A stretch of 56,626 nt of DNA, taken from positions 497,410 to 554,035 of the forward strand of contig NW_019774380.1 of NCBI RefSeq assembly GCF_001039355.2, in the 5' to 3' direction. Below the pieces are notes generated by a model. That model saw only the letters and a program-made list of their open reading frames with translations, searched no databases and had not been told where the DNA came from. The DNA is from Lingula anatina. Its lineage: Eukaryota > Brachiopoda > Lingulata > Lingulida > Lingulidae. Within the stretch, counting starts at the first letter, position 1. Each line of letters opens with the position of its first letter. The position numbers and the translations under genes were made by a program. Below are positions 36,265 to 46,217 of the stretch, in pieces.

Positions 36265-36578
36265 ATCTCCAAGCAGCCACGTCTCCAGCAGTGGCACATG
36301 CCCTGGCAGCCACCCAACAGACACAGAAACGACCCAGAAGTGAGAAAAAAGCCATCCCAGATGAAGCAAAAGATGACAAGTATTTCGAGCGAAGGAAAAG
36401 AAACAATTGTGCTGCCAAAAAATCACGGGATGCCAGGAAAGCACGGGAGGATGAAATTGCCATACGGGCTAGTTTTTTGGAAAAAGAAAATGCAATTCTG
36501 CGTGCTCAGGTTGCTACTTTGCGAGAAGAAGCAAACTCCTTAAGGCAACTTTTACTCCAGAAGCGGTCACGACCTTGA
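36265..36578 (+). CDS. Terminal coding exon with the bZIP domain, PAR/CES-2-like transcription factor
   Basis: The exon follows a strong acceptor (TTTTTTCCACAG), starts in phase 1 and encodes 103 residues after the split codon. A short Ala/Thr/Gln linker (LQAATSPAVAHALAATQQ) leads to a basic stretch KRPRSEKKAIPDEAKDDKYF. The basic region follows, with ERRKRNNCAAKKSRDARKAR, which contains the bZIP signature N-x-x-A-A-x-x-S-R. The zipper from EIAIRASFLEKEN onward has Ile then four Leu at heptad positions, allowing dimerisation. KDDKY before the basic region and IAIRASFLEKEN after it are hallmarks of the HLF/TEF/DBP group, which bind RTTAYGTAAY sites in the nucleus. The acidic Pro-rich PAR segment is reduced, and Phe replaces the usual Trp after KY, as in more divergent CES-2-like members. 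The zipper ends soon after LRQLLLQK and the stop is TGA. Assignment to the superfamily is very secure; orthology within it is not. Confidence 0.95.
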
Positions 36579-36618
36579 GGTCAAGACTGCCTTCCAAGGT
36601 CAAGGCCATTTGAGGTCA
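36578..36618 (+). promoter_or_regulatory. Three AGGTCA half-sites just after the stop codon
   Basis: AGGTCA occurs at 36578-36583, 36597-36602 and 36613-36618, in the same orientation. The middle one is extended to CCAAGGTCA, a match to the NR5A/ERR monomer site. They lie in transcribed DNA, so a regulatory role is speculative. Confidence 0.25.
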
Positions 36619-36838
36619 AAAGAAAAAAATAAGACATCTACCTCTGTTGAAGATACTCTTCATTTATACGACAATAAGTGGTGCCATCATGAAGATGGTG
36701 ACGACAGAAGATAATACATGACTTTTCAGGGAATAATCTAGTTATCTACCTGTAATTATTATAATTATGATACAATGTTGCACCAAACTCCAGTATTGCT
36801 CATAACCTATATATTAAGCCATTTGTGATAGGTTTCCA

Positions 36839-36844
36839 AATAAA
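36839..36844 (+). terminator. Candidate polyadenylation signal AATAAA
   Basis: This is the first AATAAA after the stop, about 260 bases downstream. Further candidates lie at 37592-37597 and 38211-38216. The choice cannot be made without transcripts. Confidence 0.45.
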
Positions 36845-37300
36845 GTACAAATATTATGTGAGTAGATGTCAACGTAGCAGTCATTGTCAAGTCTAGAAGA
36901 AGGCTTTCTTGTGTTCCAATATTGAATGCCTAGTCTCTGTCACATCAGATATGACGAGATGGTTGAAGAAGGGAATGCACTTTGGATGAGCTGTCACCAT
37001 GTGGCTAATATGAGGGTATTGTTATGAGCAGGGCTGTAGTAGTTGCTGTAGGAGTAGTGGATAATGGTACCAAACTATTGCCCTGTTGTACTGACTCTCA
37101 AACCAGTGGTTATTTTATTACAACATTTTCCAGGGGGGTATATCTTCCTCCCCCTCCACCCCCTCTACCTCAACACATAAAAAAACTTAAGACATACCTC
37201 AAAACGCAGATGATATATTATGCCAGTACTGTTAGCGGTTCAAATTTGGACCTCTCTTTCATATTTTCTATACGGTAATCTGCCCCTCATTTCCACTGTG

Positions 37301-37454
37301 TTTGAGACTTGGTCTAAATGTTTGAGCCTGGGCCTAAATGTTTGAGCCTGGATTTAAATGTAATGGCCTGGTTCTAAATGTTTGAGCCTGGTTCTTAAAC
37401 TTGGAGCCTGGGTCGAAATGTTTGAGCCTGGATTTAAGATATTTTAGCCTGGGT
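37301..37454. repeat. 20-bp minisatellite, about 7.7 copies
   Basis: Consecutive 20-base units match TTTGAGCCTGGNTNTAAATG with scattered substitutions. The period is exactly 20 throughout. It lies about 720 bases downstream of the bZIP stop, possibly inside a long 3' UTR. Confidence 0.95.
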
Positions 37455-38113
37455 CCACACGTAGACTCCACAGTACTACAGGGTGACTGTTGGTCCTTTT
37501 GTATCACGTCTGTGGCATGTTTGCTGGTCACTTGTGTATTCCTCAGTCTTGGTGCAGGTGGATCTTGCATTTCAAGATATAATTTAATAATAATAAAATA
37601 GAATTTATAGGTGTAGAATTATAGGAAAAGACTTCGGAATGCCCAAGTCCCCAGCAAATTTTTTTTTGTGTATAAAATTAATTCTCATGTCTTGACAGTA
37701 TATACTTATATTATTATCATCTATTATATATTGGGATATATCATCTCAGGGATAACTTTGTTTTATATATATATATACATACATATATCCTGATCCTTGC
37801 CGGTTACAATATACAAAACCAGCTGGTGGGGTTTGTGGATCTATTGAAATATTAAATGATAGTCTATTCGTAGATATATTATTATTATTATCACTTGCAG
37901 CTTCTGTTCTCTTTCATTTCTTTCATATGCTTTCTGTGTGTTTTAAGACCTGGTGTCTGTCTAGCTCAACTTAGTCTGCACTAAATAATGTCCGTAAATC
38001 ATTTCAAATTTTACATGTTGGCCAGTGTAATCCTGCTTATTATGTCCATTGTATCACAGTTTTCTCACTTCAGATTTTGAATAGTATTTTTTGTTTCTGT
38101 TATGTTTTTTTCT

Positions 38114-38516
38114 TTCTTGGCTTAATTTTTATTTATTTATTTTATTTTTGATTTTTTTTATAAATGGGCTAGGGTGTATCAGATGGGATAGTAAATAGTA
38201 TGATTATATGTAATAAACCTCTGGGCTGAATAAGTTATGGCAGGGATAATCCGTGAAAAATATCTGACCTCAACAATAAGTACCTCTCCACCTCTTCACT
38301 GCTATTGNTTTTTAGATATATTCTTGGCTTAATTTTTATTTATTTATTTTATTTTTGATTTTTTTTTTATAAATGGGCTAGGGTGTATCAGATGGGATAG
38401 TAAATAGTATGATTATATGTAATAAACCTCTGGGCTGAATAAGTTATGGCAGGGATAGTCCGTGAAAAATGTCTGACCTCAACAATAAGTACCTCTCCAC
38501 CTCTTCACTGCTATTG
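38114..38516. repeat. About 195-bp near-identical duplication around a single N; probable assembly artefact
   Basis: Copy 1 (38114-38307) and copy 2 (38321-38516) both begin TTCTTGGCTTAATTTTT and end CTTCACTGCTATTG, with few differences (AATCC/AGTCC, ATATCTG/ATGTCTG). A single N at 38308 marks the junction, as at 33347. Confidence 0.85.
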
Positions 38517-38729
38517 CAGTATTTAAATATCATAAGTCCTATATCATTTAATTCTTAATGCAGCAAATAGTTTCCCAGCAATACCACCACTCACTTTATA
38601 CCATTTAAGATCTATTTCCATTTTATTTCTTCATGTTTATAAATTGATATAAATATGCCACTGACCAATCAAAAAGATGTAACATCTATACTAGAAAAAT
38701 CACAGTTGGTCAGCTATAATCAGGATGGT

Positions 38730-38730
<1 letters not shown>

Positions 38731-38761
<31 letters not shown>

Positions 38762-38762
38762 G
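38731..38762. repeat. (ATT)n microsatellite
   Basis: About ten ATT units. Confidence 0.92.
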
Positions 38763-39811
38763 GTTATGAATATATTAGGAGCATCCACCAGCATAAACTT
38801 TTCCAAGCCATTCATAACATATTGTCTCCATCTAAACCTTTTCAATGGTACATGTATATTTCTGTCTTGCTGAAACCACCAACGACCTTTGTGATAGGTT
38901 ATTTTGCTAAAAAAAATGGGGTCATATCTCAGACACTGGGATAAAATTCTTTAAATTATGTAATGGCAGCCAGAGCCTCCATATCAGCACTCTATTTAAA
39001 TTACAAAAAGGTATCTTGGCTCGTTAAATGAATTGGAATCGATCTGTTGGAATTCATCCTAATCTAGGTCAACATAATGTGACATTAAAGCATCTCTAAC
39101 AATCAAAGTGACTTGCCTCTTCAAAAAATAACATACTGGTTGACTACTTTGACACGTTCTCTGTTCTTGGGAGGAAAAAATCAATGATAGTGGTGTCTAT
39201 TTTTCAAGTAATATTGGCAGGCTGACCGGGACTGATGCATACAAAGATGGATCAAAATAAAGGAGTATTTTACACCATGCAGGGATGGACATGGAGACAT
39301 GCCTGTCATCATGTGGTCATTATCGCATTTTTTTTTACTAAAATTTATTTTGATTTTTGAAAACCATTACTAGACAAACAGATTCGTCTCCACCTTTGGT
39401 AATTAAGGCTAGGACCCAGTTTGAGGCCACTCTCTCAACAAAACGGATTGGGTATTTTTTTTAAGCAACTGTATGCACCCTTTATGATGTGCTGGTAGGC
39501 CTATGTAGTATGCCAAATGCCTGTGTTATCTGGTAAACAGTGGATATGTATGTTCAAAGCTGAAATGTTTTAAGTTAGGAACAAGTCCTTGCTGTTGTAC
39601 AGATTAATGGGGCAGTCAACTTCATTTTCGATATAAAAAAACCCACAGCAAAAAATGGATTCAGATTTGTTTATCTGTAACAAGTTGAATAATTAACCAC
39701 CCCCCTCGCCTTCTCCCCCCCTCAAAAAAAGGGGGGGGAGGACATAAGAAGAAAATGTTTTCAAAAAGAAATGAGATATTTTTTGAAAACAGTTTCTTAT
39801 TATGTTTTTTG

Positions 39812-39851
39812 TTTTTTTTTTTTTTTTTTTTTTTTTTGGGGGGGGGGGGGG
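39812..39851. repeat. T26 run joined to G14 run
   Basis: A thymine homopolymer changes directly to a guanine homopolymer. Exact lengths are unlikely to be reliable in an assembly. Confidence 0.9.
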
Positions 39852-41405
39852 ATTTGGATTTGTCTAAATCATGTCAGTACCTCAATCATCCAGATCATAA
39901 TCTACAGCAGTGGTATATGGACACCAGGTGTCAATGGCCAGTACTACATGACCAGAATATTTATGATACCAGCATCAGCAAGAGCTGGGGGTGAACAGAT
40001 TGATTTGATAGCTTATTACTTTACATCTGCCACTGGCACACTCACGGCCAGTTTGATGTATCTGTGGTCCTTTTGTTGGAGCATCGCCTGAGCAGCATAA
40101 CAGTCTTCTTCCATTACATTAACAGGCATGAAGGATACGGGTACTTTTAATCGAAGGTCCTGTGCACTTTACGGATAGCAATATTAAGACTGAATATTTT
40201 ATAGGGGGATGTATCCAAGTTGTGTCAGTGGCTTACATTTATTACATGTAGGTAGTTTTCTATGGAGGTGTTTGCATATATCCATTTTAGATATGCATGC
40301 ATGCACACGCACACAACTGGGGTTAACAAAGTAAAGATCTTGAACGAGATACTTAATTCTAGAATAGCTATCGAGTCGCACTATGAATTTTCCCTTCTCT
40401 TTGAATTTTCCATACTCCCAAGGTTGTATGTACTTTTCCACATGAAAAAAATGGGAGTAAGGTTAGATAATGACATTAAGTTCCTTTGGTACATAGTAAG
40501 TGAATACCAAGAAGTTAGAAGGGGGAGGGGGTGAAAAGTGAAGTGTACTTTTAGTGTGCTTCCATCCATACCTGCAGGTGTTGTTTGCATATGCGGCATA
40601 TGATTTTCTACTTTTTCTTTTGGGATATGATTAAACTGTGATAACACTTTTGACATAAGAGATATAGCAAGGAGATAAAAAAACATCAGGTCATTGCTGG
40701 GTCATCCTTCTTCCAGTGAGGTCCAACACCCGAGGAGTTCACTAACAGTGGTTGAATGGTTGAAGTCTGTGGAAGCTCTACTTGGTCACTGCTTGTTTAT
40801 GAGGGAAATTAAAAGTTGAATCATCCCTTGAGAGGTATAGGTCTTTTGTTTAAAAGTTACACAAAAGCAGTTTTAAGTCATCTCCCCTGCCCCTTCATAC
40901 ACACAGAGTAGATGAATAAATAAATTCATTGATAAATCAATTTATTGATTGTTTGGTATAAGTTTATGCTGGTGGTCCTCCTTTTATTATGTTTCAATGC
41001 ATTTCATTTTATGTCATAGAAGTCGATCTGTACAGGGTATGCTATCTAATCACAAGTTTCAACTTGTTCCTTTTTATCTGGTTTATATCTCAAATTTACT
41101 GAAAGAGACGAAACAATTTTTGACACAACTCCAACATTTTTTTAGAAATGTCATATTCTGGTTTTGTGATAACAGAATTAATTGCTATGAGAAGTTGGCT
41201 TAATTGTAAAAAAAATATTAATAACAAATGGAAATTTTCTCCCTTATCCAATGCACTTTGGGTTCTTCAAAATAACATAGCTGGTTTGGTGTTCATGGGT
41301 TTTATCACATCATGTTAAGAAAAGATGTCTATGGGCTCTTTCCCATTGAAACTAACGGTCTATGTAGATCACTCCAACTCTACAGGGACTCTCGCTGAAG
41401 TTAAT

Positions 41406-41557
41406 CAGGGCCCTGAACTCGAAAGCATCGCATATTGCGAATAGCGATATCACATATAGGCTACAGTGTATTATATGGGGCGAGTATGGGCGAGTTATGG
41501 AATTGAGACACTTGCGTTCGGTCACAATGCACGATGCTTTCAAGTTACGGGGCCCAG
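41406..41557. mobile_element. Short hAT-like MITE remnant
   Basis: The left end GGGCCCTGAACTCGAAAGC and the reverse complement of the right end (GGGCCCCGTAACTTGAAAGC) match closely, both followed by ATCG. The element is about 150 bp and non-coding. CAGGGCCC termini are common in hAT-type elements, but no 8-bp target duplication is clear. Confidence 0.65.
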
Positions 41558-42563
41558 ATTTGCATGTAAACACGATATGGCAAGTTCTCTAGAATAATTT
41601 TGATTTTATTTGATATAGGCCAGTACTGTATAAACTTACTGAAATTCAGAAAAGAAAATTTGAGGGAAAATATTTGATCACTAATCCTTTTCCTTACTTT
41701 CTGTGGTTTAATGTTCTTGTTTTTATCAGAAATACTGAGGTGGTTTTAAAAACTGCCACAGTGCATCTGTGTTCAGGAATGCATATGGAAATATTTACCA
41801 TTCATGAGCTAAATTCAGATAACACGGCTTGTTCTTTTGACTTTTTTAAGTTACTTAATGGGGGTGTTATGTTAGTCATTTGATACAAATATAATAATTG
41901 GACGCAAAATGGGTTATGCTTTCTTTTTTCTATTATTTTTTCTTGGTGGTCATAAACTGAGGTTTTTATGTAAAATATAAAAAAAAGGACAAAAAGATCA
42001 GACAAATATAAAAGTGTGTGCTACACACTGATATTGCTGCCAGGGAATTCATTTCTTTTATTTTTGCATTTGTTTCTTTGTAGTTTCCATTTTTAGCTAC
42101 TACTAACTGTTCCTGTTAACTTCGATGTTATTTTCTCAGGGGTATGGGAATCGGGGTTCTTGGGTTCATCCACCAAAGGTCTCAGGTACAGTACAACAGA
42201 AGAGCCCTAATTGAAATAAGAATAGTTTATAGCACTACATTCAACATTGAATGTAACACTAGAAATAATGGTGTTAAATAATAAAGTATGGTATGCCCTT
42301 GTAGATGGAAATGGAGTCATATGTTTATATTTTGCTAGAGATAAAATGGGGTAAAAATATTCTGATCATTAACTTCAATTGTTTGTTTGATACAAGTGTT
42401 TTACAGCAGCGTGAGCAATAGAATATTAAGGCACTCTTCTTATGATTTTTGTTCAGGAAAAATGATATAGGGCTATACTTCCATATCTACCTCGTTGCTA
42501 AGGATATACCTCATGACTAAATATGGTAACTGTCCCAATTGTACCTTGAATTTCTTGTGTGCA

Positions 42564-42566
<3 letters not shown>

Positions 42567-42621
<55 letters not shown>
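42567..42621. repeat. (AT)n microsatellite
   Basis: About 27 AT units preceded by TGCATGC. Confidence 0.95.
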
Positions 42622-42624
<3 letters not shown>

Positions 42625-42665
42625 CCTACATCCATCTTCATTACAGAGGTTACTATTAAGCATAT

Positions 42666-42735
42666 CTTGTTGCTATGGTGACATGCCCATTCAAGGGCAT
42701 CTTGTCTCTATGGTTACATGCCCATTTAAGGGCAC
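42666..42735. repeat. Tandem duplication, 2 x 35 bp
   Basis: Both units contain CTATGGTnACATGCCCATT and AAGGGCA, with a few substitutions. Confidence 0.88.
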
Positions 42736-43346
42736 CTTGAGATCTTCCAGGGCATGGTGTGGTGTAAACCCAGTGGTTAAAAAAATGTGGTGGTCATCTT
42801 TTCTGGACAATGCAATTCAGAGACACATTGTCAGAATACTATTAAATTAAAACCATTAGCTGTTCTTACTAGATGGAGCATAGTAGAATTTTATTATCTT
42901 GAGATTTTTTTCTGTTTTTAAGGGCTGCTTAACGGGTCTGTACCTTTAAATGTGTGAAAGCAACACCTTAGTGCAATTGTTGAAATAAATCGGAGGTTTC
43001 TTGCTAAGTGTTAGTTAGTACCGAAACTGACATTGTCGTTTTTTGTTTTATTGCTGATATTTTTATCATTTGTATTATAAATCGATATAATAATAAGAAG
43101 AAAATCTTAGAAATGTTACAAAGGCACCTCAATGGGTGAAAACTAAATATTTCCCATCAAAGTTTCAAAAAATTTTTCTTTGGCAATTTTGGAATTTTCA
43201 AAGATATCAAGGTCCAAATGCACCTATGGTTTAACACTGTATTAATGTATGCAAAATGCAACCCATAGTAGAGGATAACTTTCATTTTAATGAAACAGTT
43301 TTCCATCAACAATACACCAATAATTTGTCACACTATGTTTCAAAAC

Positions 43347-43396
43347 TCTCTCCCTCTTTCTCTCTCTTTCTTTCTCTCTCTCTCTCTCTCTCTCTG
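43347..43396. repeat. (CT)n tract
   Basis: CT dinucleotides with occasional extra T. Confidence 0.92.
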
Positions 43397-43440
43397 GGGA
43401 CATTTTGGACATTTTCTTTATATGAAAAAACAAAAAATAA

Positions 43441-43560
43441 GGGTGCCAGTGTATGGTGAATGCAATCACCACCCCTCCACTCCCAGGGTGCCAGTGTATG
43501 GTGAATGCAATCACCACCCCTCCACTCCCAGGGTGCCAGTGTGTGGTTGATGTAATCACT
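43441..43560. repeat. 45-bp minisatellite, about 2.6 copies
   Basis: Units begin GGGTGCCAGTGT at 43441, 43486 and 43531. The first two are identical and the third is diverged and partial. Because 45 is a multiple of three, it creates repeated peptides in several frames that are not evidence of a gene. Confidence 0.93.
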
Positions 43561-44571
43561 AATGTTTAGTAGTATATCTTTCTTGAAGAGTATCAAAAAC
43601 TTATTTTAAGTCTCCCCACCTTCCATGGTTAAAGAAGATACCGCATTACACAATAAGAATCAATTATTTTACCTATTAGGCTAAAAATATAAAGGAGTTA
43701 TTCATCTCAGGTAAAGTGCATTTACCCAAACAAGGTTGAGAATTAGAACAATGGGTTAACCCCCATTGTATTAACACAGAATAGGAAGTGACTCCAAAGT
43801 ACCAAAAGCCAAAATAACCAAAAAACAGAGCAAAAAATTCTCTCCTTTTTTTTCCTCAAAAATTTGTAGCTGTTATAAAAACAATTATGGCACTACTTAA
43901 TTTCACAAATGGAACTGCAGCTGTAAGGCAACAGAGTGGAGGATTAAGGTCTGAGGGCAAAGTAAGATGATGAGACCCAAGCACTTTCACCAACTGAGAA
44001 AAATTTTGGCTTCTTGAAGTCTTAGATCAGTAGCTCTGTTTGTGGTGACAAAAGGGTCATTCCTATATTTCTTATAGATAAATTATTTTTACTTAGTTCA
44101 AGTGCATTGCCATACAGGTGGCATTGTTTTCTTTATTTTGGGGAGAAAAGTACCAACACAACTATCAAAATGATCTAAATGGAAATTTAAAGCTGGTTAA
44201 AAGCACTACATAAAATGATATCAAAATTATCTTGAATACCTCTTTTTGATTTATATGCTTTCACATGAAATTACTCCTAATAACAACGGACAGTTTGCTT
44301 AAAAAAAAAAAAAACTGTCAATTTACAAACGAACAATCTTGTGGACAATTTCTGATTCCAATCTATAGCAATTCCCTGATTCCCTCTTTAAAAAAGTGTG
44401 ATATTCATAGTGATTGGCTGGTTAGATAGGAAGATATATTTAAAACTGAAGAAATATCTTGCCAATCTTGAAAGTTGTAAAAATGGCAATATTTTTTGAC
44501 AGCCAGGTTAGCAAACAAACTGTAGTAAATAACTAAGCTGACGTTTTTACCTGTTCCAGGTTATAAACTCA

Positions 44572-44573
<2 letters not shown>

Positions 44574-44615
<42 letters not shown>
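44574..44615. repeat. (CA)n microsatellite
   Basis: About 21 CA units. Confidence 0.95.
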
Positions 44616-44617
<2 letters not shown>

Positions 44618-44943
44618 TGAAAAAGAAAAAAAAAAACCCTGGATCTACCCTGCCCCAACCCCTTCAGAGGCAAAATAATTTTTTCAAGTGTGTATCCTTA
44701 ATTTTGAAGATTTATCCTTAAATCCTACAGTTAAAACAAGATAAGTCCAGAAAATAAAAATAAAAGCATGTTCAAGAAAGATATCTTTATTCCAATTTTT
44801 TCTACTAGTATAAGCTTACAAAAATCGTCTATGGATAAAATATTAACAAGTGTAACTGTCAGCAAAGAAAAATTGAAGTTTTATCTTGATAAAATGGTCT
44901 TAAGAAAATTTAAAAACAATACCTAATCTGGGAGCAACCCTAC

Positions 44944-45312
44944 ATTCCAAGGGCCTGCTATTCTGAGGGTCCACTATTCTGAAAACTAGAGCCTTGATCC
45001 GAAGTTGACAGCTTTTCCAAAGGTCCTATATTCTGGAGGTCAGCCATTCCGAATAAGTTTATTGATGTGATATTTGCATTATTTGTGTTATAGAGCTGAG
45101 CCTTGACCCCCACGTTAAAGAAATGTAGACTTTTACGACATTAGTGCCTGCTGGCGTTTTTATTTACTATACTTTTCTTGCTGTCTTTGTGCTCTATCTG
45201 GGCTCTATCTGTACCTGTACACATATTTCAGAATAGGGGTCCTTTGGAATAGCAGGCCCTCAGAATAGAAGACCCTCAGAATAGCAGACCTACAGATTTG
45301 GAATATTGAAGC
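44944..45312. mobile_element. Foldback-like element 1
   Basis: The left arm (about 44944-45056) is a string of degenerate units such as CTATTCTGAGGGTCC. The right arm (45226-45312) is the same units inverted (GGACCCTCAGAATAG-like). Between them is about 170 bp of unique AT-rich DNA. Arms made of short tandem sub-repeats in opposite orientation are the structure of foldback-type elements. No transposase is present. Precise ends and target duplications are unclear. Confidence 0.72.
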
Positions 45313-45645
45313 TCACCCCTATGTCCTATATACAAATCATGTACAATATTAAAATAATGAAACAATACTGTAATATTCATATAGGCATGTGCAGTACTTC
45401 ATAATGTATTTCCTGCAAGAGAATTTTTTTTCCAATTAATAAATCAGAGCACCACTGGAAGATGCTAGCTCAGGCTTCTTTTAATTTCCAACTGTCAACT
45501 CCTATTCCTTATCTATCTGTCATACCACGTTTCTTGCTGTATGGAGGCAAATGGGAAGACAGAAATTAGACTCTTGATCTTCACTCTATATTCAACAAAA
45601 CAGAGACACTGACCACCTTAATATAAGGATTGTGGTATTATTCAG
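45313..45645. other. Spacer between the two foldback-like elements
   Basis: This is AT-rich with no gene or repeat recognised. The two elements plus this spacer might also be one nested or composite unit. Confidence 0.5.
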
Positions 45646-46146
45646 GATATTCCGAGGGTCCGTTGTTCTGAGGGTTAGTTGTTCCAAGGGTCTTTTGTTT
45701 CAAGGGACCCTTGTTCTGAGGGGCTGCTATTTTGAAGTCATGTGTATAGGAGTCTATGAGCTGAAGTATACGCGTGCAGAGAACAAAATGATGCAGGAGA
45801 GCAACAAATGTGGTGAAGATGCATAAATAAAAAACGACGTAAAAAAACACGAGTCGAGTTAATTTACAATCCTGCATGAATTGCGTCGGTCGAATTAATT
45901 TTTTTCGTTGTATTAGGATCACTATATACAGTTGAAAAAAATAATTTGACATCACAAGCAATGAAATCTGCTACAGTTTGAGACCTTGTGCAACCTCCAT
46001 TAATTTCAACAACAATATCATGGCTGTCAATAACCTCTTTCAGAATAGTGGACCCTTGGACTAAAAAGCATTTGGAATATTGGACCCTCGACCCTTCAGA
46101 ATATCAGACCCTCTACCCTTCAGAATACTGGACCCTCAGAACAGCT
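45646..46146. mobile_element. Foldback-like element 2
   Basis: The left arm (45646-45740) contains ATTCCGAGGGTCCGTTGTTC and similar units. The right arm (46038-46146) contains inverted forms such as CAGAATACTGGACCCTCAG. The central segment of about 300 bp is AT-rich without a clear reading frame. The sub-repeats match those of the element at 44944-45312, so both belong to one family. Degenerate units may continue to about 46217. Confidence 0.72.
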
Positions 46147-46217
46147 GCTGATTTTTGAACTTGGTTCCTATAGTCTTCAGAAAATCTAACACTTGGAACA
46201 ATAAACCCATGGAATAT

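Larger units (their letters stand above)
36579..38220 (+). other. Probable 3' UTR and downstream sequence
   Basis: There is no coding frame. Candidate AATAAA signals occur at 36839, 37592 and 38211, so the transcript could end at any of several sites. A 20-bp minisatellite (37301-37454) and an ATTTA-rich tract (about 38126-38160) would fall in the longer forms. Confidence 0.55.
38517..41405. other. Probable intergenic region
   Basis: This contains an ATT trinucleotide array, a D-box match at 38955-38964, and a T26-G14 homopolymer pair at 39812-39851. Open frames at 39755-40091 run through that homopolymer and are not credible. No gene is seen. Confidence 0.55.
41558..44943. other. Probable intergenic region rich in short tandem repeats
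   Basis: This contains an AT array (42567-42621), a 35-bp duplication (42666-42735), a CT tract with a 45-bp minisatellite (43347-43560) and a CA array (44574-44615). No gene is supported. Confidence 0.55.

Noticed and set aside
39755-40091. Two overlapping plus-strand frames with poly-Phe and poly-Gly
   Set aside because: They cross the T26-G14 homopolymer, whose length and frame are unreliable.
43256-43596. Frames on both strands with a repeated 15-residue peptide
   Set aside because: The repetition is caused by the 45-bp minisatellite, whose period is a multiple of three. There is no independent coding evidence.
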